Source of the DNA: Sanghuangporus weigelae
Lineage: Eukaryota > Basidiomycota > Agaricomycetes > Hymenochaetales > Hymenochaetaceae
NCBI GenBank assembly: GCA_033182465.1
Contig: CP137324.1
Location: 1,240,001-1,304,000 of the forward strand
Length of the DNA: 64,000 bases
Reading direction: 5' to 3'
A program made the position numbers and the translations under genes. Shown piece by piece: positions 10,887-24,437 of this stretch. Numbering within the stretch: position 1 is the first letter of the stretch; the number at the start of each line of letters is the position of its first letter. The notes below the pieces were generated by a model that was not told the origin of the DNA, searched no databases, and saw only the letters and a program-made list of their open reading frames with translations.

Positions 10887-13348
10887 TGTAGCAGCAACTT
10901 ACAAGAGTAAATACGAACCTACTACGTAGTTCAATCAAAAAGAGTTGAACTGAACGCGATGTGACAGAAATCACGTGCAAATCACGCATACTTGTCACAT
11001 CATGTTTAGTCACGGATTACTTGTTCTTCCTGTCCCTTCTTTACGCCATCGTCAAATTTGGCCGAAGAGCTATTATTGCTCTACAAGAACTCACCCTCAT
11101 ACTTTGCTGCCGCATGGCTCCAGAGTTAAAATGGAACTTGCTTTGAGAATCAGGCGGGCACACGCGGGCATTCAAACACGGGTGCAATCGATCGGGCACC
11201 TTCAACCTTGGAACTGCGCACTTTATTCACCCTCGCTGTATATCCAGCTTAGGAAGCTCGGAGATCTTTGGCGTTGGATTGGTTCCTTAGAATCCTAGAA
11301 ATCCGCTTCTTGGCTCGCCTGGCTTCCTGAACATTGAGTTGAGTGTCTTCTATCCTTCTGCAAATTTGTTCAACATATTCAGGCTGTGTTGTCATCATAC
11401 GTGGCACGGGTATACAACTGAGGAAGTCATGTGGAATACTGCTCAACCCTTTCATCTATAAACAGGAAGCATATTCTGGTATGGTTTGGTTATCTTTATC
11501 GTACGTGTTTCGTGGACTTACCAGGATAGTTGTGGTTTTCGGCCCTGCTAAATTAGATCTTCTATAGGATGGGCTGATGGCGCAACAGGAGGAGATGGTC
11601 AAACGGATGAAAACATTCTCGGTATGATCCGCGTCGCTGCGTCTCTGTTCGTACGAAGGGGTTAGCCTTCCAACGCACTGGAAGTATCAGCAAGGTAAAA
11701 AAATGTTTCACCTGGGCGTCTCCCGTACGAGAGAGGTGATTGCCTCACACGTCAGCTTCAACCATCTGTTACAATACTGACGCGGGAGATTTACCTAACA
11801 TCTAAAAAGTGGTACTGTGGTAGCTTCTCTGTCTGATTTCGGATTTGGGTATGTACTATTAATATTTCTGTCCGATCATGACGGACAAGAATAGGGCCGT
11901 GTTTTTTTAACACACCTGGCTGCGGTCAGCCCTCAACTATCGATTCGTAGTAGGAGTGAACCACGGAACGGAAAGGTATCTCCGCGGTGTGGTAAAATTG
12001 TCTCTCGATTGTGAACATCTGCACTGTTAAGGCAACTTTGTAACTTGTCTGGATAATTTCAAGGTACATATGCGGCCCGGATGCACTGAAAGAGCTACAG
12101 AAACGTCGGAAGTTATCTAAAAGTTCACTCGTGATCCCTTTTTCTTTCTCGTGGGTGAGTTCGCTATGCCCGCTCAAACGCCGCTTCAACCTCGTATAAA
12201 TTCAGGCCGAGCATCAGCTTGGGAGGATGTCTCAACGAATCCTGCTGCAAATTAATTATAGCTATAGCAATCTCCACTTACTAATCAGCAGGTGACTTTC
12301 CGAATCTCGTGTTTTGAGAGCGTCTCTCATCCTTGTCGTATTATTAGTGCCCTGCTCTCATTACTTGTCCGCCGAGCTGCGACGGGCGGATCTGATGAAG
12401 GACGTCTGTGGATGCTCAAGAAGCGCCAGGTACCACCCTTGTGCCGAGTACTCTTACGTGTTGCGTTATCGGAGTACTCAAATAACTTTGGTTCGTGTTT
12501 ACACTGTTTATTGCTTCCGTTTCGTAATTGCTTTGTGCCCATTGGTTTAATAGACCGTTTCGCTTTCCAAATAGGAAAGCTTCTCGACTCGGGCAACATA
12601 TTTCCTTCAGAATTCAATTCAGAACGGGTTTTTGGATCGGAGAATACATGCATTGTATTCTGGCGACAGATGATTTGTCGGGCGACGATTGGGCAGGAAT
12701 GACGTCGGAAATATGTCTTCAGTGGCGCCAGAACTGGAGCACAGTCTGGTGCGTAGTGCCTCTCAATTCGCTGTTCACAAACAAAGCGTAGAGGCGCAAG
12801 TGACGTCGAAGCCGACCGGCAGTTGATGATGAGAAAAGGGAGTAATTGCGATGATTTTGGGGATCCTTGCTGGACAAGCTGAATGAAGACACGCGTTTCA
12901 TTTCGGGAAGGGAAAAAAACAGCATGCGAATGCTTCGATCACAAGACTCAGGACGCTAGCGCACTCGGAACTAGAGATTACATTCGACGATGCGCCGCGA
13001 GTGTGAGAAGTGACGTGGCGAAGTCGGAAATTATTTTACCATGGACGACTATGCGAAGAGTTCAAGGGTGAGTCCTCACCTTATCGCCAAGCGGATCTCA
13101 CGAGGATATCCGGCCTGCCAGATACACGAGAGGTGAAACGACATAGTGTTTTAGTGTACGGCTTGCACACTAATCTATACGTTAGGCGATACAAAGGCCG
13201 AATCGAGAGCGAAGTGGACAGGAACCCTTTATATTACAAATATAAAAAGGACATCGATATTATGACAATTACGCGTATTTTAGGGACAGTCTAGGTCTGC
13301 CCTCCAGATTAGAATAACAGCATTGCACGATGTCGTTCACCACACGAC
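10887..13348. other. Intergenic stretch with no recognised gene
   Basis: About 2.4 kb between the SPC25 start and the oxalate decarboxylase stop. All open frames are short and I recognise none. The most protein-like piece is on the minus strand near 11249-11455, a Lys/Arg-rich helix-like stretch, but it has no family signature and no convincing exon partners. It may hold regulatory sequence, a decayed gene or a non-coding transcript. Confidence 0.4.
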
Positions 13349-15565
13349 CTACGATTTGGGGCCGACGACAACCTGTTTCGTCTTATTGAAGCTTGCAATG
13401 GTAGCATCGTCAAGACCCAAATGGGCTTTTACCAGCTCTGGTGGTGTCAAAGCGATCCATTGGGCCAGACTGATATCTTCGACTCGATCTAATACGTATT
13501 TAGATGGTAAGAGAAGTGCGCCCAAGAAGGTTCATAAAGACGTCTTACCGGAATTAAAGAGTTCTAAGAACTGCAGCGTCGTGTTGCCGGTGTTCTCAAT
13601 ATAATGACCGAAAGATGGCGGAACATAGCCTTATTGCAACTTTCAGAATATGAATTAAAGAAGATTAGAAGCGCATACCAATATCGCCGGCCTTGAATAA
13701 GATTAGATCAGCTATTGGGCACAAGATGCAGTCGTTAACCATACCTGAAAGTCGAATGTCCTTGCATTGGACTGGGAAGCAAACAAAGTCATACGCGCCG
13801 TTCCAGTGCTGCGATAAGCGAGAAATTTTGCGATTAGCATACACGATTCCTTTCACAAAGAGACGGAAGACAGCGTACATGAAGTAGCTCCATTCAGGTT
13901 CGGTGGGATGCCACTATGACCATGTTAGTTTATCGACGAAGCACGATTTTAACTTATAAACACACATGTAGCTCCCTGGACGTGACGTTATAATCAGAAC
14001 CTCAAGAACCTGAATGACAGTAGGACATAGACATACCTCATTGCTCCAGGCTCAACTATTACAATGGCACCGACGATGGTATTGGCAACCGGGAAGACGC
14101 TGGTGTCAAAGACCTTCCACGAGCCACCAGAAAGCGGGATCGAAGGGTCTTGTGAGAGTTTGTATGTGAATGGACTGGGCACTGTCCCTGCGGGACTCGA
14201 AGGTGCTTTCTCGTTTTTTGGAGGCACAGCTGGTGATAGCGTCTGAATCAAAACGCGTTTTCTCAGAGGGAAACTCCGCACTCACCTGCAGGGAAAATAT
14301 ATAAGTCCTGCGACGGGATATGATCGAATGCAGATATGTTGGTCTGGAAGTTTTTGGCCAGGACTTCCTTCGGAATATGCGCCGTCCAATCCGTCAGAAG
14401 GAAAGTCGAGTCTTCACTGAAAGCGCCATCGTCAAATACCTTTAATACGAACGAGACATTAATGGGTTCATTGAATGGATGGTAAGGAAGACGTACCAAG
14501 AGGAACTCAGACCCGTCAGGGTCCTCGTCGGTCGCCTGAAGTGAATGAGGAATACCGGCGGGGAAGTACCAAAGGTCACCCGCCCTCTTTCGAAGAAATA
14601 AATAAACAAAGAAGTGTGGAATACACGGGATAGTGTTGAACTTACCACGGTATCAACGAATACCTGACCATCGGTATTGACAGCCGTGACTACGGTGCTT
14701 CCCTATCGGGATAAATAATATTGGCAACCGATCTATTTTTACTTCTTGGTTTGAACTTACCTTCAGTACGTAGGCCCACTAAGCGAAAGGTCAACAGGCG
14801 CAAAGAGGAAGGATGATGATGTTACACACCTCTGCCGTTTTATGCCAGTGCAGCTCCCTGAGAGAACATATAAATAAGAACACATTACGTGGAAATAATT
14901 GCCTTTTGAGACACACCGAACAGCACCTGCCTCAAGCCGCATATTAACGGAGGCCCTATTAGTAGACGTTAGATCTAACCTTCGAAATGGAAGCTCAGAG
15001 CGCCTACATGTTAGTGGCCATGGGCATGACGTCCACTAAAAGTTAGGATCAGCGTATGCTTACCAATGTCACAAACGAGACTACCTACAATTCTGCTGGC
15101 GGGCCCAGCCACCTGTCTGAAGACGGTTATGACTCAGACTAAATGGCCATTTTGCATTCCCCCTAAGACCAAAGCATAAGTCTGATGTCTCTCTCGCCTT
15201 AAAATTGAAAATGTGACACACGTGGAGCCATGATCGGTCGAAGGAGGAGCAATGAAATCCGGGTTTTGCTGATCAAGCTCTGTGTTGTCTGGAAAGATGA
15301 TTGAGGATCCGAGGCCTCCGTTTATAGCCTCGGGTGTCCCATCGGTGTCCGGAGGAAAGACTTGATTGTTCGGATTGTCACTCGCCGGAGCAACCGTCTG
15401 TTCTTCAGATGGAGCGCTTGAAATGGCGCTGGCAGGAACAGACGAGTGAGCCGAATGTATAGATGTTGCAGAAGGAGATACAAGAGACACGCTGCCACTG
15501 GCGGCCGGCGCAGCGAGAGCCACAGATGCAGCGAGGAGACAGTATAAAAAGCGTTTATCCAGCAT
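13349..15565 (-). CDS. OXDC: Secreted bicupin oxalate decarboxylase
   Basis: Breaks oxalate into formate and CO2 outside the cell. Oxalate is secreted by many basidiomycetes for acidification and wood or litter decay. Seen: the start [20 protein letters not shown] is a clear signal peptide, followed by a Ser/Ala-rich linker. Many small exons follow. The first cupin has [10 protein letters not shown] and [15 protein letters not shown]; the second has [56 protein letters not shown] and [16 protein letters not shown]. The C-terminus reads [19 protein letters not shown] to the stop at 13351-13349. Both cupin metal sites keep HxH, as expected for Mn binding. The closely related oxalate oxidases share this fold, so the exact activity is inferred. 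A decayed paralogue lies at 18677-19290. Confidence 0.88.
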
Positions 15566-15640
15566 AGTGCAATGTACTCAAACTGTTAGAAGATTGTAGC
15601 CCTGTAGTTGCTCCGTTGGATCCGGGTACATTGCTTAAGA

Positions 15641-15648
15641 CTTATATA
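15641..15648 (-). promoter_or_regulatory. TATA box of the oxalate decarboxylase gene
   Basis: Read on the minus strand this is TATATAAG, about 80 bp upstream of the start codon at 15565. That is a plausible core promoter position for an inducible secreted enzyme. Inferred from motif and distance only. Confidence 0.4.
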
Positions 15649-15789
15649 TGCTTTCTGATATTACCGCTTATTCATGGGATTTTCGTTACGAGCCATATTG
15701 TCTCACAGAACAAACCGTAGGAGTATCCATAAGCACGGACCGTGTGCCATGGTCTCGGGGTTGTTGCACTCACAAATCCGTACCAGCCT

Positions 15790-16440
15790 CACATCGCGTA
15801 AACCGGGATTGGTTAATATCCATCCGACTTCCGCAGGTACTCTTCAGTAGGCGCGTTTGATTTGTTCTACATTTCTCCGCATGGTCCATCGATGCTTCCA
15901 TCGCAGATTTCGAAGGCGATAATTCAATGTTTCCGTACCAAAAGTGCTTCCGGTTATGAATGAAAGTTACCGTGAATCGGGCGAGGATGAGGAACAGATA
16001 CATTACCCCGAAAGGCGCCCCACTTGACGTGGTCATGAAGTTGCGCTTATAGAACATATACGTACTCAAGAGCCCGATAGGCATATGAAACCCAGAGTCA
16101 TGGGTATCACAGCCGCATATAGGTATGAATCATGTCGGAAGTGGCATTTCCGAATGCACCCACACGTGTGTTCTGGAATAATATCCTCATGGGTAATCGG
16201 CCGGTTTTGATTTGTGCAGCTGAGGAATGAAATACGCATTCGGCGCCGGATACAGGCCGAGAGGATGTATAAAAATAGATTCCGCTATTCTATATCTGCT
16301 GAACCACCGGTCATAGGAGATGGACTTTTCTGCAGCAAAAATAGTAACTTACTTATAAATAAGTGGCTGTACTGCTTATTGTCACCGAATACGCATTTTC
16401 GCAATCCTTAGATCGGAAGAAATGCGCGGAGACTTCTGCG
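15790..16440 (-). pseudogene. Remnant of an unidentified, apparently membrane-associated protein gene (copy A)
   Basis: Minus-strand frames here contain hydrophobic, membrane-like stretches (YAAVIPMTLGFICLSG, FGVMYLFLILARFTVTFIHN) broken by stops. Parts of the stretch are recognisably similar by eye (about 70%) to 19300-19780. Examples are a shared core around GATAATTCAATG / GGTAATTCAGTG and a shared ATAAAAATAGATT further on. Both lie just upstream of an oxalate decarboxylase copy, so they look like parts of one duplicated locus. I cannot name the family. Confidence 0.4.
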
Positions 16441-18676
16441 AGCCTATCTCTTTACCTCGGTTGTATTCGGGAGTATGCGATGTCGCGCTAAATCCGCCAA
16501 ATTCCATGCCTCGGCAGGGGCATATTGTGAATATTGCAGCTCTCATCTGAACGTCGCGTGTCCGTTCGATCGTGGAAGCATTCCCAATATTTAACGCAAT
16601 GGTAGCATGCCAATTTCGGAGATGATCGTGGAGCATCGCATACCCCTTGATGAGCATCACTCATATGAGAGTCGTTTCTATTTCTGATGTTGTGGACATC
16701 GTCACGGCGCGGCTTCCTTGTACCCATGAATGGAAGGAGGGCACCTTAAAATTTATCGGATGCGAGTCGAAAGTGCCTGCTGATGCAGTCAGTAGCTCTG
16801 TTTGACGTAGCCACGGAGGAAATGGTGCTTATGGTTCATAGTCCATATTAAACCAATCAACGGATTCAGATTGGTGAGGAGAACAAAATGAGTTCGTCGA
16901 AGTTTCCGCCCAAGAAGCTTACGCATCAGATAGCAAATATAGGCTGATCTCTATTCTGAAACCGTATAAGGCGAGGAAAAACAAGGAAGGATGAGGAATG
17001 CAAGAAGTATCACCATACGTCGAAGATCTTTTCAGCACAGAGAGACGTGGCGAATGCTGTCGGCGGCGAACTCGTCCAAGAGCTCTCGCGACCCACCTTC
17101 ATCTCGATCATCCGCATCAACGATTCTATGGCAGTGCTACAAATGCAGAATGCTCCTCGTAGCGAGTCAAAGCGATTCTGTGATTAGTTTTGAGACCCCT
17201 GAACCGAGACAAATCAGAAAAATGCCCTTATCCGCCGGCAATCCTGGCAACTTCACCCTACTGTCACACCTTTGTGTTGTGAATCTAATTCAAATCTGAA
17301 GAAATAGTCAAGAACTGCATGCCGTGTTGCAGCGGTGCAGGGTCGTCAAATTCGACCTTCAGCAGCTAATGTATGATTGGACTGCATCGAGTGGGAAGTA
17401 ATCCTCGCAGCTTTTCAACTTCCTTATAGACTGGTAGTTTGCCTTCAGGAACTATTGAAAGACATTGCGGTACCCAACATCATCTTCGAAGCGCAAATCA
17501 CCGGGACGGACCGCGCCAAGCCAGATATGGTGGCCTTACTGAGGCTGTTGGCGTTCGGGCCTTGGCTGGCTGGCGCCATTCGTGACTGACAATGCTCAGC
17601 CGACGCGTTTTCGCACAACAAACATGTTCACGGATAAACTCACCTAATCTTTCGGCAGTCATGAATCGCCAAAGGGAAGATGATCATGGATATAACCGAG
17701 CAACGCGATTCGGAGAATATTAATGACTGGGCGCTCGAGGTCTCCGCTGAACATAAATATATAGATGGTACGAGTAAACCTTCCTGGAGGTCTCCTTCGG
17801 TAAGATGCGTGGACAATATGAGGGATGATACTACTTTCGCTTTTCCCATTGGAGAAAATCCTGGCATGGGTATGGGAGAATGAAGCCCAAAGAGCCATGG
17901 ACGTCTGTGCAGAGCACTCACACAAGATGACAAAAGCGACGACTTCTTTGTTTGGACACTTCGATTGCTTCATATGGGAAAGATGATCGACAGTATTTAG
18001 CATCGCAGATCGTGCGTCTCATGGATGTTCATAGTACTGGTATTCATCGTCATGATTCAATCTCCTCCGATAAACCATCCAAGGACACTATATATCAGAC
18101 TAGAATACACAATTGCTCTTTCAACCAGGCAGTAGTAACTAGCTGGATATTCAACGAGTGTATTGTCCAGTTATATCAGAGAAGAAAACTTGTGCTGGAA
18201 TATGGAATAGTTCTAAAGATGCAAAGAGGGAGTTACCCGAGCTCGTCGGAACAAGTTCAGGGACTTTAAATACTTCATTTAAACTGGATGTATAGTGTCA
18301 AGCTCGTTCTAAACTTACAGTTTGGAAAACTTAATTAGAACGAGATATTTCAATCATTTTAGTTTATGCAGGTATCAGAAAAAGCGATGTTACAAAAGAT
18401 ACTTATGTCTTTTGCTAGGCCTAATTATCATGACTACTGAGAGCCGCGTCCAGGTTCAGACAATGTTCATTACAGGACTAGGACGGACGTTTGAAGCAAG
18501 TGCGCAACATATTGACAAAAGCTATCAGGATCCATTATTATGCTTCCAAAGCAGAGCACGCTCGACAAGGACTCGTCAACTATGTATATCACAAGAATAT
18601 AAGAACAAGAAATCGATATAATCGCAAATTTTTGTATACTTCGGTTTCTCCATTCAGAAAGACATTCTGAAATGTC
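16441..18676. other. Gene-poor stretch, nothing recognised
   Basis: About 2.2 kb of short, unconvincing frames on both strands between two halves of the duplicated oxalate decarboxylase locus. No RNA gene, terminal repeat or conserved domain was recognised. Confidence 0.4.
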
Positions 18677-19290
18677 TCTAAGACCTTGGACCGACGACAA
18701 AATGCTTTGTTTTGTTGAAGCTTGCAAGCGTTTCATCGTCAAAAATCAGATGTTCTTTAACGAGCTCTGAAGGCGTCAAAGCGATAAACTTATATCTTCA
18801 ACTCGATCTTATACAAAAGTGAACTGAATATCAAAGAAGCTAAAATGGGACATCTTACCGAAGTTAAAGAACTGCAGAGTCGCAGTGCCAGTATTCTTGA
18901 TGTAGTGACCGAATGACGGCGAAACTTAGCCTTATCATAAACGCTTGAGATGGTGGATCATTGGAGAAAATTAGAAGAGCATACCAACATCGCCCGCCTT
19001 GCATACAAAAGTAAAGTTAGGTGTTTTATGTGAGGAGCAATTAGAATCCTTACCTGATAGTCGAATGTCCTTGCGCTGGATGAATCAGCAAAAAGAGTCA
19101 TACGTGCCATGCCAGTGCTATGATATGCGAAAATAAATGTACTTTGTGAGCAGAATTAATTTCGTATTGAGGAAGACAGCGCACATGAAGTAGCTCCATT
19201 CGGCTTGAGTAGGATGCCACTGCGAATATATCAGTACAAATGGCGAAGCTCTGAGTTGTACCAGGAATGCACATGAAGGTCCCTAGATGA
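18677..19290 (-). pseudogene. Decayed second copy of oxalate decarboxylase (3' half only)
   Basis: Clear nucleotide similarity to 13349-13990, in the same order and orientation. The tail region (GACGACAA, then TTGTTGAAGCTTGC), the equivalent of the [11 protein letters not shown] region near 18880-18915, the AGDIG region near 18985, and the [14 protein letters not shown] region near 19185-19215 are all present. The coding frame is not kept: several segments are out of frame or contain stops, and the 5' half (signal peptide and first cupin) is missing. This is a relic of a local duplication, not a working gene. Confidence 0.75.
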
Positions 19291-19299
19291 ATCGATGTT

Positions 19300-19780
19300 G
19301 TCAGAAACTCAAGGCTTGTCCGCTTCCGTTGCGAGTTCTGAAAATGGTAATTCAGTGTCTTCCGTATACAAACGATTGATTCGGGTGTTTGAATGAAACC
19401 GACCACAATTGGGAAACCAAGAGGGATCAGAACAGCTGATGACCGGTCTCCCGTATGCCAAGGTAAATGCGCGCAGCGTATGCAAACCACAGTGACCCTA
19501 ACAGCCTGTGAAAGTCAAGGGTATGAATGTTGCAGCTGCGTATCGGAATGATGTTCTGTCGGAAATGATATTTTAAAAAAGGTACCCACTTGCTGTAGAT
19601 CTGAGGAATAATTTTCATGTATTGTCCGTCGACTTGATTTATGCGACTGGGAATGGAAATTAAAGATAAAAATAGATTAGGTTATTCTTTACCTGAATTA
19701 GTGATATACCGAAAAAGAAGTTGACCAATATAGATATACGGCCGTACTGGTGCTTTTTGTCAATTGCGAGATTCTTGGCT
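19300..19780 (-). pseudogene. Remnant of unidentified membrane-like gene (copy B)
   Basis: Similar by eye to 15880-16440, which lies upstream of the intact oxalate decarboxylase. Here it lies directly upstream of the decayed copy, so the interval between the two parts (the first-cupin half of the gene, matching about 14000-15880) appears to have been lost in this copy. Frames are short and broken. Confidence 0.4.
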
Positions 19781-22700
19781 TGAATGAATTACGTGGAAAC
19801 TGTGAGAGCTGATTTCTTGGCTGCGTTCACGAGTCCATTTTCCGCAATATCGCACTATGACCGCAAAGTTCATAAATTTTATCATGAGCATTCTGAGAGA
19901 ACTGAGAGTCTGTTGAATGGCGGAAACTCACCTGATGACGAAGAGCATGTTGACTTCGAAGATAATATTTCGCAGTGTTTAGCAACTCTGTTCTGGCGAA
20001 GTAGAGGGGGTTAAAGGCCTATGTTCGTGATCCAAATTCGGACCATCGAAATTTTAAGATCGTTGAGGAAAGTAGAAAGAATTCATAGGATCGTCCTCTC
20101 AAGATGCGCTTTCAGCAACTGGCCAGTACATGTTGCCCGCGTGCACTTACTCAGATACGAATGGGTTGTTACGAATTGCATGTCCTTGCCTGAGTCCAAT
20201 CCAAAGGAAAACACTCTTTCTGACTACCGCGTTTCGGCAACGTGCACATCAGAGCCGAACCTTATTGTAAGGAACTCATGCGCATTGAAATTGCCTAGCG
20301 TGTCGAACAGGCTTGTGTGCCCCATTAACTGTGTTGATCTGTCTCGAGAGATAACTCATTGCGACATGTAATACCGGCCGTAAAATCGAACGTGCCGCAC
20401 CAAGCCAGTCTTCGGGGCACTTTTTGAAACTGTTCATGAAGAAAGTTCAGATTAAAGATCGCCGAGCAACATGTGTATTACCAGATAAGTCGCTCGTTCT
20501 TCCGATGTTCAGATACCACCAAGCAGAAGAGAACCATGGGCGGAACGATGCTGCAATTGAGCGCCGTCAGTGGACACGGTGGCTTGTCCAAACGGCGCAG
20601 TGTATACTGTCCGTAACCTTCCTTCGCCGGTAAACGTGGTCCTCAGGACCTTGTCAAAAACCATTTTCCCGAGCCTATCGATACCACCACGACGAGACGT
20701 ACGAATGTGAGAGGAAGAGAAACGAAGAAAGCAGTTGCGGGGTCCTAATTTGGCCATTTCTCACACGTGGCCCATTCGTCCTTGACGGTGCAAGATCAAG
20801 GACGTCTTTACATCCTTACATCATTAATGTTTCATACAAAAAAATAATTACGTCTTGTTTGTTTGGATGACGCTATAAGGCCGGACTTGTTCCCATATAT
20901 CGAGCCAACAAGAGATGAATTAGTCTGAGCATTTTCTTTTTCTCGTATCGTAGTAAGTTCATGTACAGTAGGAGGAATTACCATGTAGTGGGATAACAAG
21001 TCCAGAATGAGGTTCTGAATACATCCAGAACGTTCCTCACGGCAGCAGATCGATTCACTTATCGCCGTTCATTTCGAATAAGAATCCGCGTTAATTGTAT
21101 AGTTGGATGCATATCTATTACAGTACAACCCGTTGTACATTCGGATATTCTTACTCTGGAAGGTACCCTGGCTATCTCAATTTGAGGTGTCTAGAACATT
21201 GGAAATGAAAGACGATGTCGTCAGAGGCACAGACACCTGCCGTAAAGTCCATATTAGCATCACTCTGAGCCGCGGCACTCTTGCGATAACGGGCTTGGGA
21301 GGAGGGCATTTGAGTTTTTAAGGAAGCGCATGATATGTCAATATCGGGACCCAGTACCGTGTTTCCTCCTAAAGCACCAAGACCAGGGTACATGCACCTC
21401 AGCATTCTCAGAACAAAACAAATTCCTTCCTGAATCGCAGGAAACGCAGAAACCCACTTCAAGGCCCAACATAGCTAATAACTCGATTGTGAATGGGCAC
21501 TACAGAAGTTTATTAAAAGCTCACCTTGGAAACATCTCAGACAGAAGCGGGACTTGTTGCGAATTTGATCACGGATAAGGTGCGACCTTCGGTGTCGAAG
21601 CCTGGAGTCAAGATCCTCTGACGGAGCTATAATCCGGAAGGATTGGAATCCAGGGTCGGAAGATGTAGATGGCATGCGGACCACAGTGAAGTACAGTCAG
21701 CAAGCAGAGACGCAAAGGAACAAGGAAGGCGATCTGTGGGCACAAATGACCAAACGAGTGCTTCTGGACGAAGAAACCCGCTCGTTTTAATATCGAGTCT
21801 CGAGAAGCGCCTCGCCAGTAGTGGCGCTAGCATCGAATTCTGGTGACGAGTGCCTCTCTTGCGTCCACATTCACATACACAATGAGAATAACTGCCTCTG
21901 CATATACATGGAGATGATGGAAGAACGGAAAGACTTTTTTCCAGTGAAATACTCCCGCGGTGTTCAACATTCACGACCCGGTAGAGTATTTCATCCGTTC
22001 GCACTCGAAGTTGTACCAGAGTTTGAAGAAAGGAGTGAGACAATAGGAGCTATTCCGATACGATTAAGTCGGACGGACGATCCACTTCTCCGTCAACTAA
22101 ATGCATCAGCTCAACAACTGATACGCAGTCCGCTTATGAAATGAGGGTGAGATCTGCTTTTCCGCGTGGCACAGAATCTTGATAGATGGTCTATTCTCCT
22201 TGTATCATGAACTCTAGACCTTCGCTTCAAAAACAGAGCATTTGAAGTCCACTCTCTCGCCGAGAGCCCCGAGAGGAAGGTCCAAGTAGTAGATTCGATT
22301 CTCAGGGCTCCTATGGATGCATACCATGGCAGATCACCACAGAAGGCAAGCTTCTTTGCTTCTTTAGCATTCCGCCAAGACATACACGCACGGTGGCTTT
22401 CCCATGATAGATCACAATATTGTCACAGGGCACGACTGGTGCTTGATGCCCAAACTCGTCAAATCTAACCTAGAAACAGTAAATTGTATCCTGCACACAT
22501 CGAATCGAGATCGGCTCATTACCTTCATACTCTACGCTGCCGATCTGTTGTGACGTCTAAACTTCAGTATATTTCTAGAGTGAGTACTCGATACCTTCAG
22601 GAATCTGGAGACGCACAATTGCGAGAACCACTGGAGTCATCACGCTCCTGCGCGCATTACTGCTTGGAGCACATGCCCGAATAGAAGCTCAAGATTCTTG

Positions 22701-23563
22701 ACAAATAATGGAAGCCACATTCGTCGGACACGTGCAGCGCCTTCTCTGCAGATTGATATGTCTCTCAGAGACGCCCGAACTGGAGAAAGGTTTTCAGCTG
22801 TGAATGCAGGGGAGAAGGGATAAAATGGGGTGATCATACCTCATCTATCTCTCGATAGCAGCTGAAAAGAAGAATAGATGAAGAAGAGAGCCTTTCTCAC
22901 ACAACTATCACCGCAGAAGCGGTTCTTGACGCTTCCTGGGGAAATAACAATCATACCAGTTGATATTCTTTGTGGCTCAGGGATCCATACCCAATTGATT
23001 ATTGAGTCTGTGCCGCTCCAGATTAGCGTTACCGAAAGCTCATCTAAGTTTTCCGTTACCATCAAGATGTCTGGGGTTAGAGCTCTGCACGAGCGAATCC
23101 AGACGCACGGACTCTGGCTTTTGCCAGCGCGACGATTTTGACAGTTTCCTCCTCGGAAATTGTTATCTGAAATAGCGTCTATGGGCCGCATGCGAACACC
23201 CTTGGAGTCTTGTGCACGTTCAGGCGGATTATTCCCGCATAACTGCAAAGGTCGCAGAAGAGATCTACATTAATTTTCTTGTGGCATGACATTTCCTTTC
23301 CACAATACATGTACATACTACTTACCTTGAGTCTTGATCGAATCGTCGCTCTTGACCTATTGCTGCCGAGCATGTGCACCAAAACTCTTTGTGTTCCCTA
23401 CGCTGCAAACTATCGAAAAGGCCAGTTGACCAGAGGTAGATACGGGAAGTAGCGCAGCATTATTGCGGTCTTGCCGTTGGCAAAGCTAAGCTTAGGTCCG
23501 CTCGATGTCTGTTGTTCGACCAGAACGTCCGGTTCACCCGATAAGAGCGCGATTTGACTAAGA
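19781..23563. other. Gene-poor stretch with unassigned minus-strand remnants
   Basis: About 3.8 kb. Minus-strand frames at 20509-20757 (starting MAKLGPRNCFLRF), 21627-22043, 22300-22470 (DEFGHQAPVVPCDNIVIYHG) and 22841-23140 (DILMVTENLDELSVTLIWSG) look more protein-like than chance. They could be exons or remains of one broken gene. I recognise no family and could not chain them with consistent splice phases. No RNA gene or repeat was seen before the MITE at 23566. Confidence 0.35.
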
Positions 23564-23565
23564 TA

Positions 23566-24237
23566 CAGGCATTTACTGGTCCTTTAAACAGTACCCTTCC
23601 TTTGAACACCCTACATTTACTCACTCAAACCTCCAATTTGCAACTTGAAATTTTTATCATAGATGGACAGAATACACATGAGTCATGCTGCGAAATTTCA
23701 GCAAATTACTATGACCCGTTAAATACAGAGAAATTATTTACTGCTGAATTTCAGTGAAACTCAATGAGAAACAATGAATCAGATGCATTTTGCTATTCAT
23801 TCATGCTTTGAACATGGCTCAAAAGCAGATATATTAGTACTCCACTACTGTAGGTACATGCAGCCTAGTTTTTGTGGCGAAAGACTTATCCAATGAATTA
23901 ATATAAGGCATACAATAAAGGTGACTTGAAAAGCGTGACAGGCAGACTTATCAACATTATTATGTAATCGGACGGATCTCATCTCGCGCGCGAATACATG
24001 CACTAGCGTGACAGTTATGTCACAAGGTGTTCAAAGGAGTTAATTTCGTGACATTTACCCTACTTTTTTCATGCGCACAATTTAATTTTTCCTGCACATT
24101 TTACAGCTCAAAAAATTTTCAGCATATAGCCTCCATAGCAGACTACTCAGATATGTAATTAGATTGTTTTTTAAATGTTTGTGGTGTTGTGTACGAGTGG
24201 ATCTGTGTTGGGTGTTCAAAGGACCAGTAAATGCCTG
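23566..24237. mobile_element. 672-bp MITE, Tc1/mariner-type (TA target duplication)
   Basis: The two ends are inverted repeats: CAGGCATTTACTGGTCCTTT on the left matches the reverse complement of the right end over all 20 bases. The match then continues as GAACACCC, after an extra 18-bp block on the left that duplicates CCTTT. The element is flanked by TA at 23564-23565 and 24238-24239. The interior is AT-rich and has no transposase frame, so it is non-autonomous. TA duplication plus CAG-starting ends fit the Tc1/mariner/pogo group. It ends about 200 bp upstream of the GET4 start. Confidence 0.85.
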
Positions 24238-24437
24238 TATTCATAGCAAATGATGAGATTACCTATAACCCTTCACTTGAGTTACGTGGAATACAACTGA
24301 GTCGTCAGTTTAGAAGCAGCCGGAACTTGGAGGAAAAAAGAAACCACAAATCCCAATTCTACCACGTGATGAGTAGCCCGACTTCATTCACAAATTATTA
24401 TCGCTATTGTAGTAATTTCATCTCATCCGCATCGACA

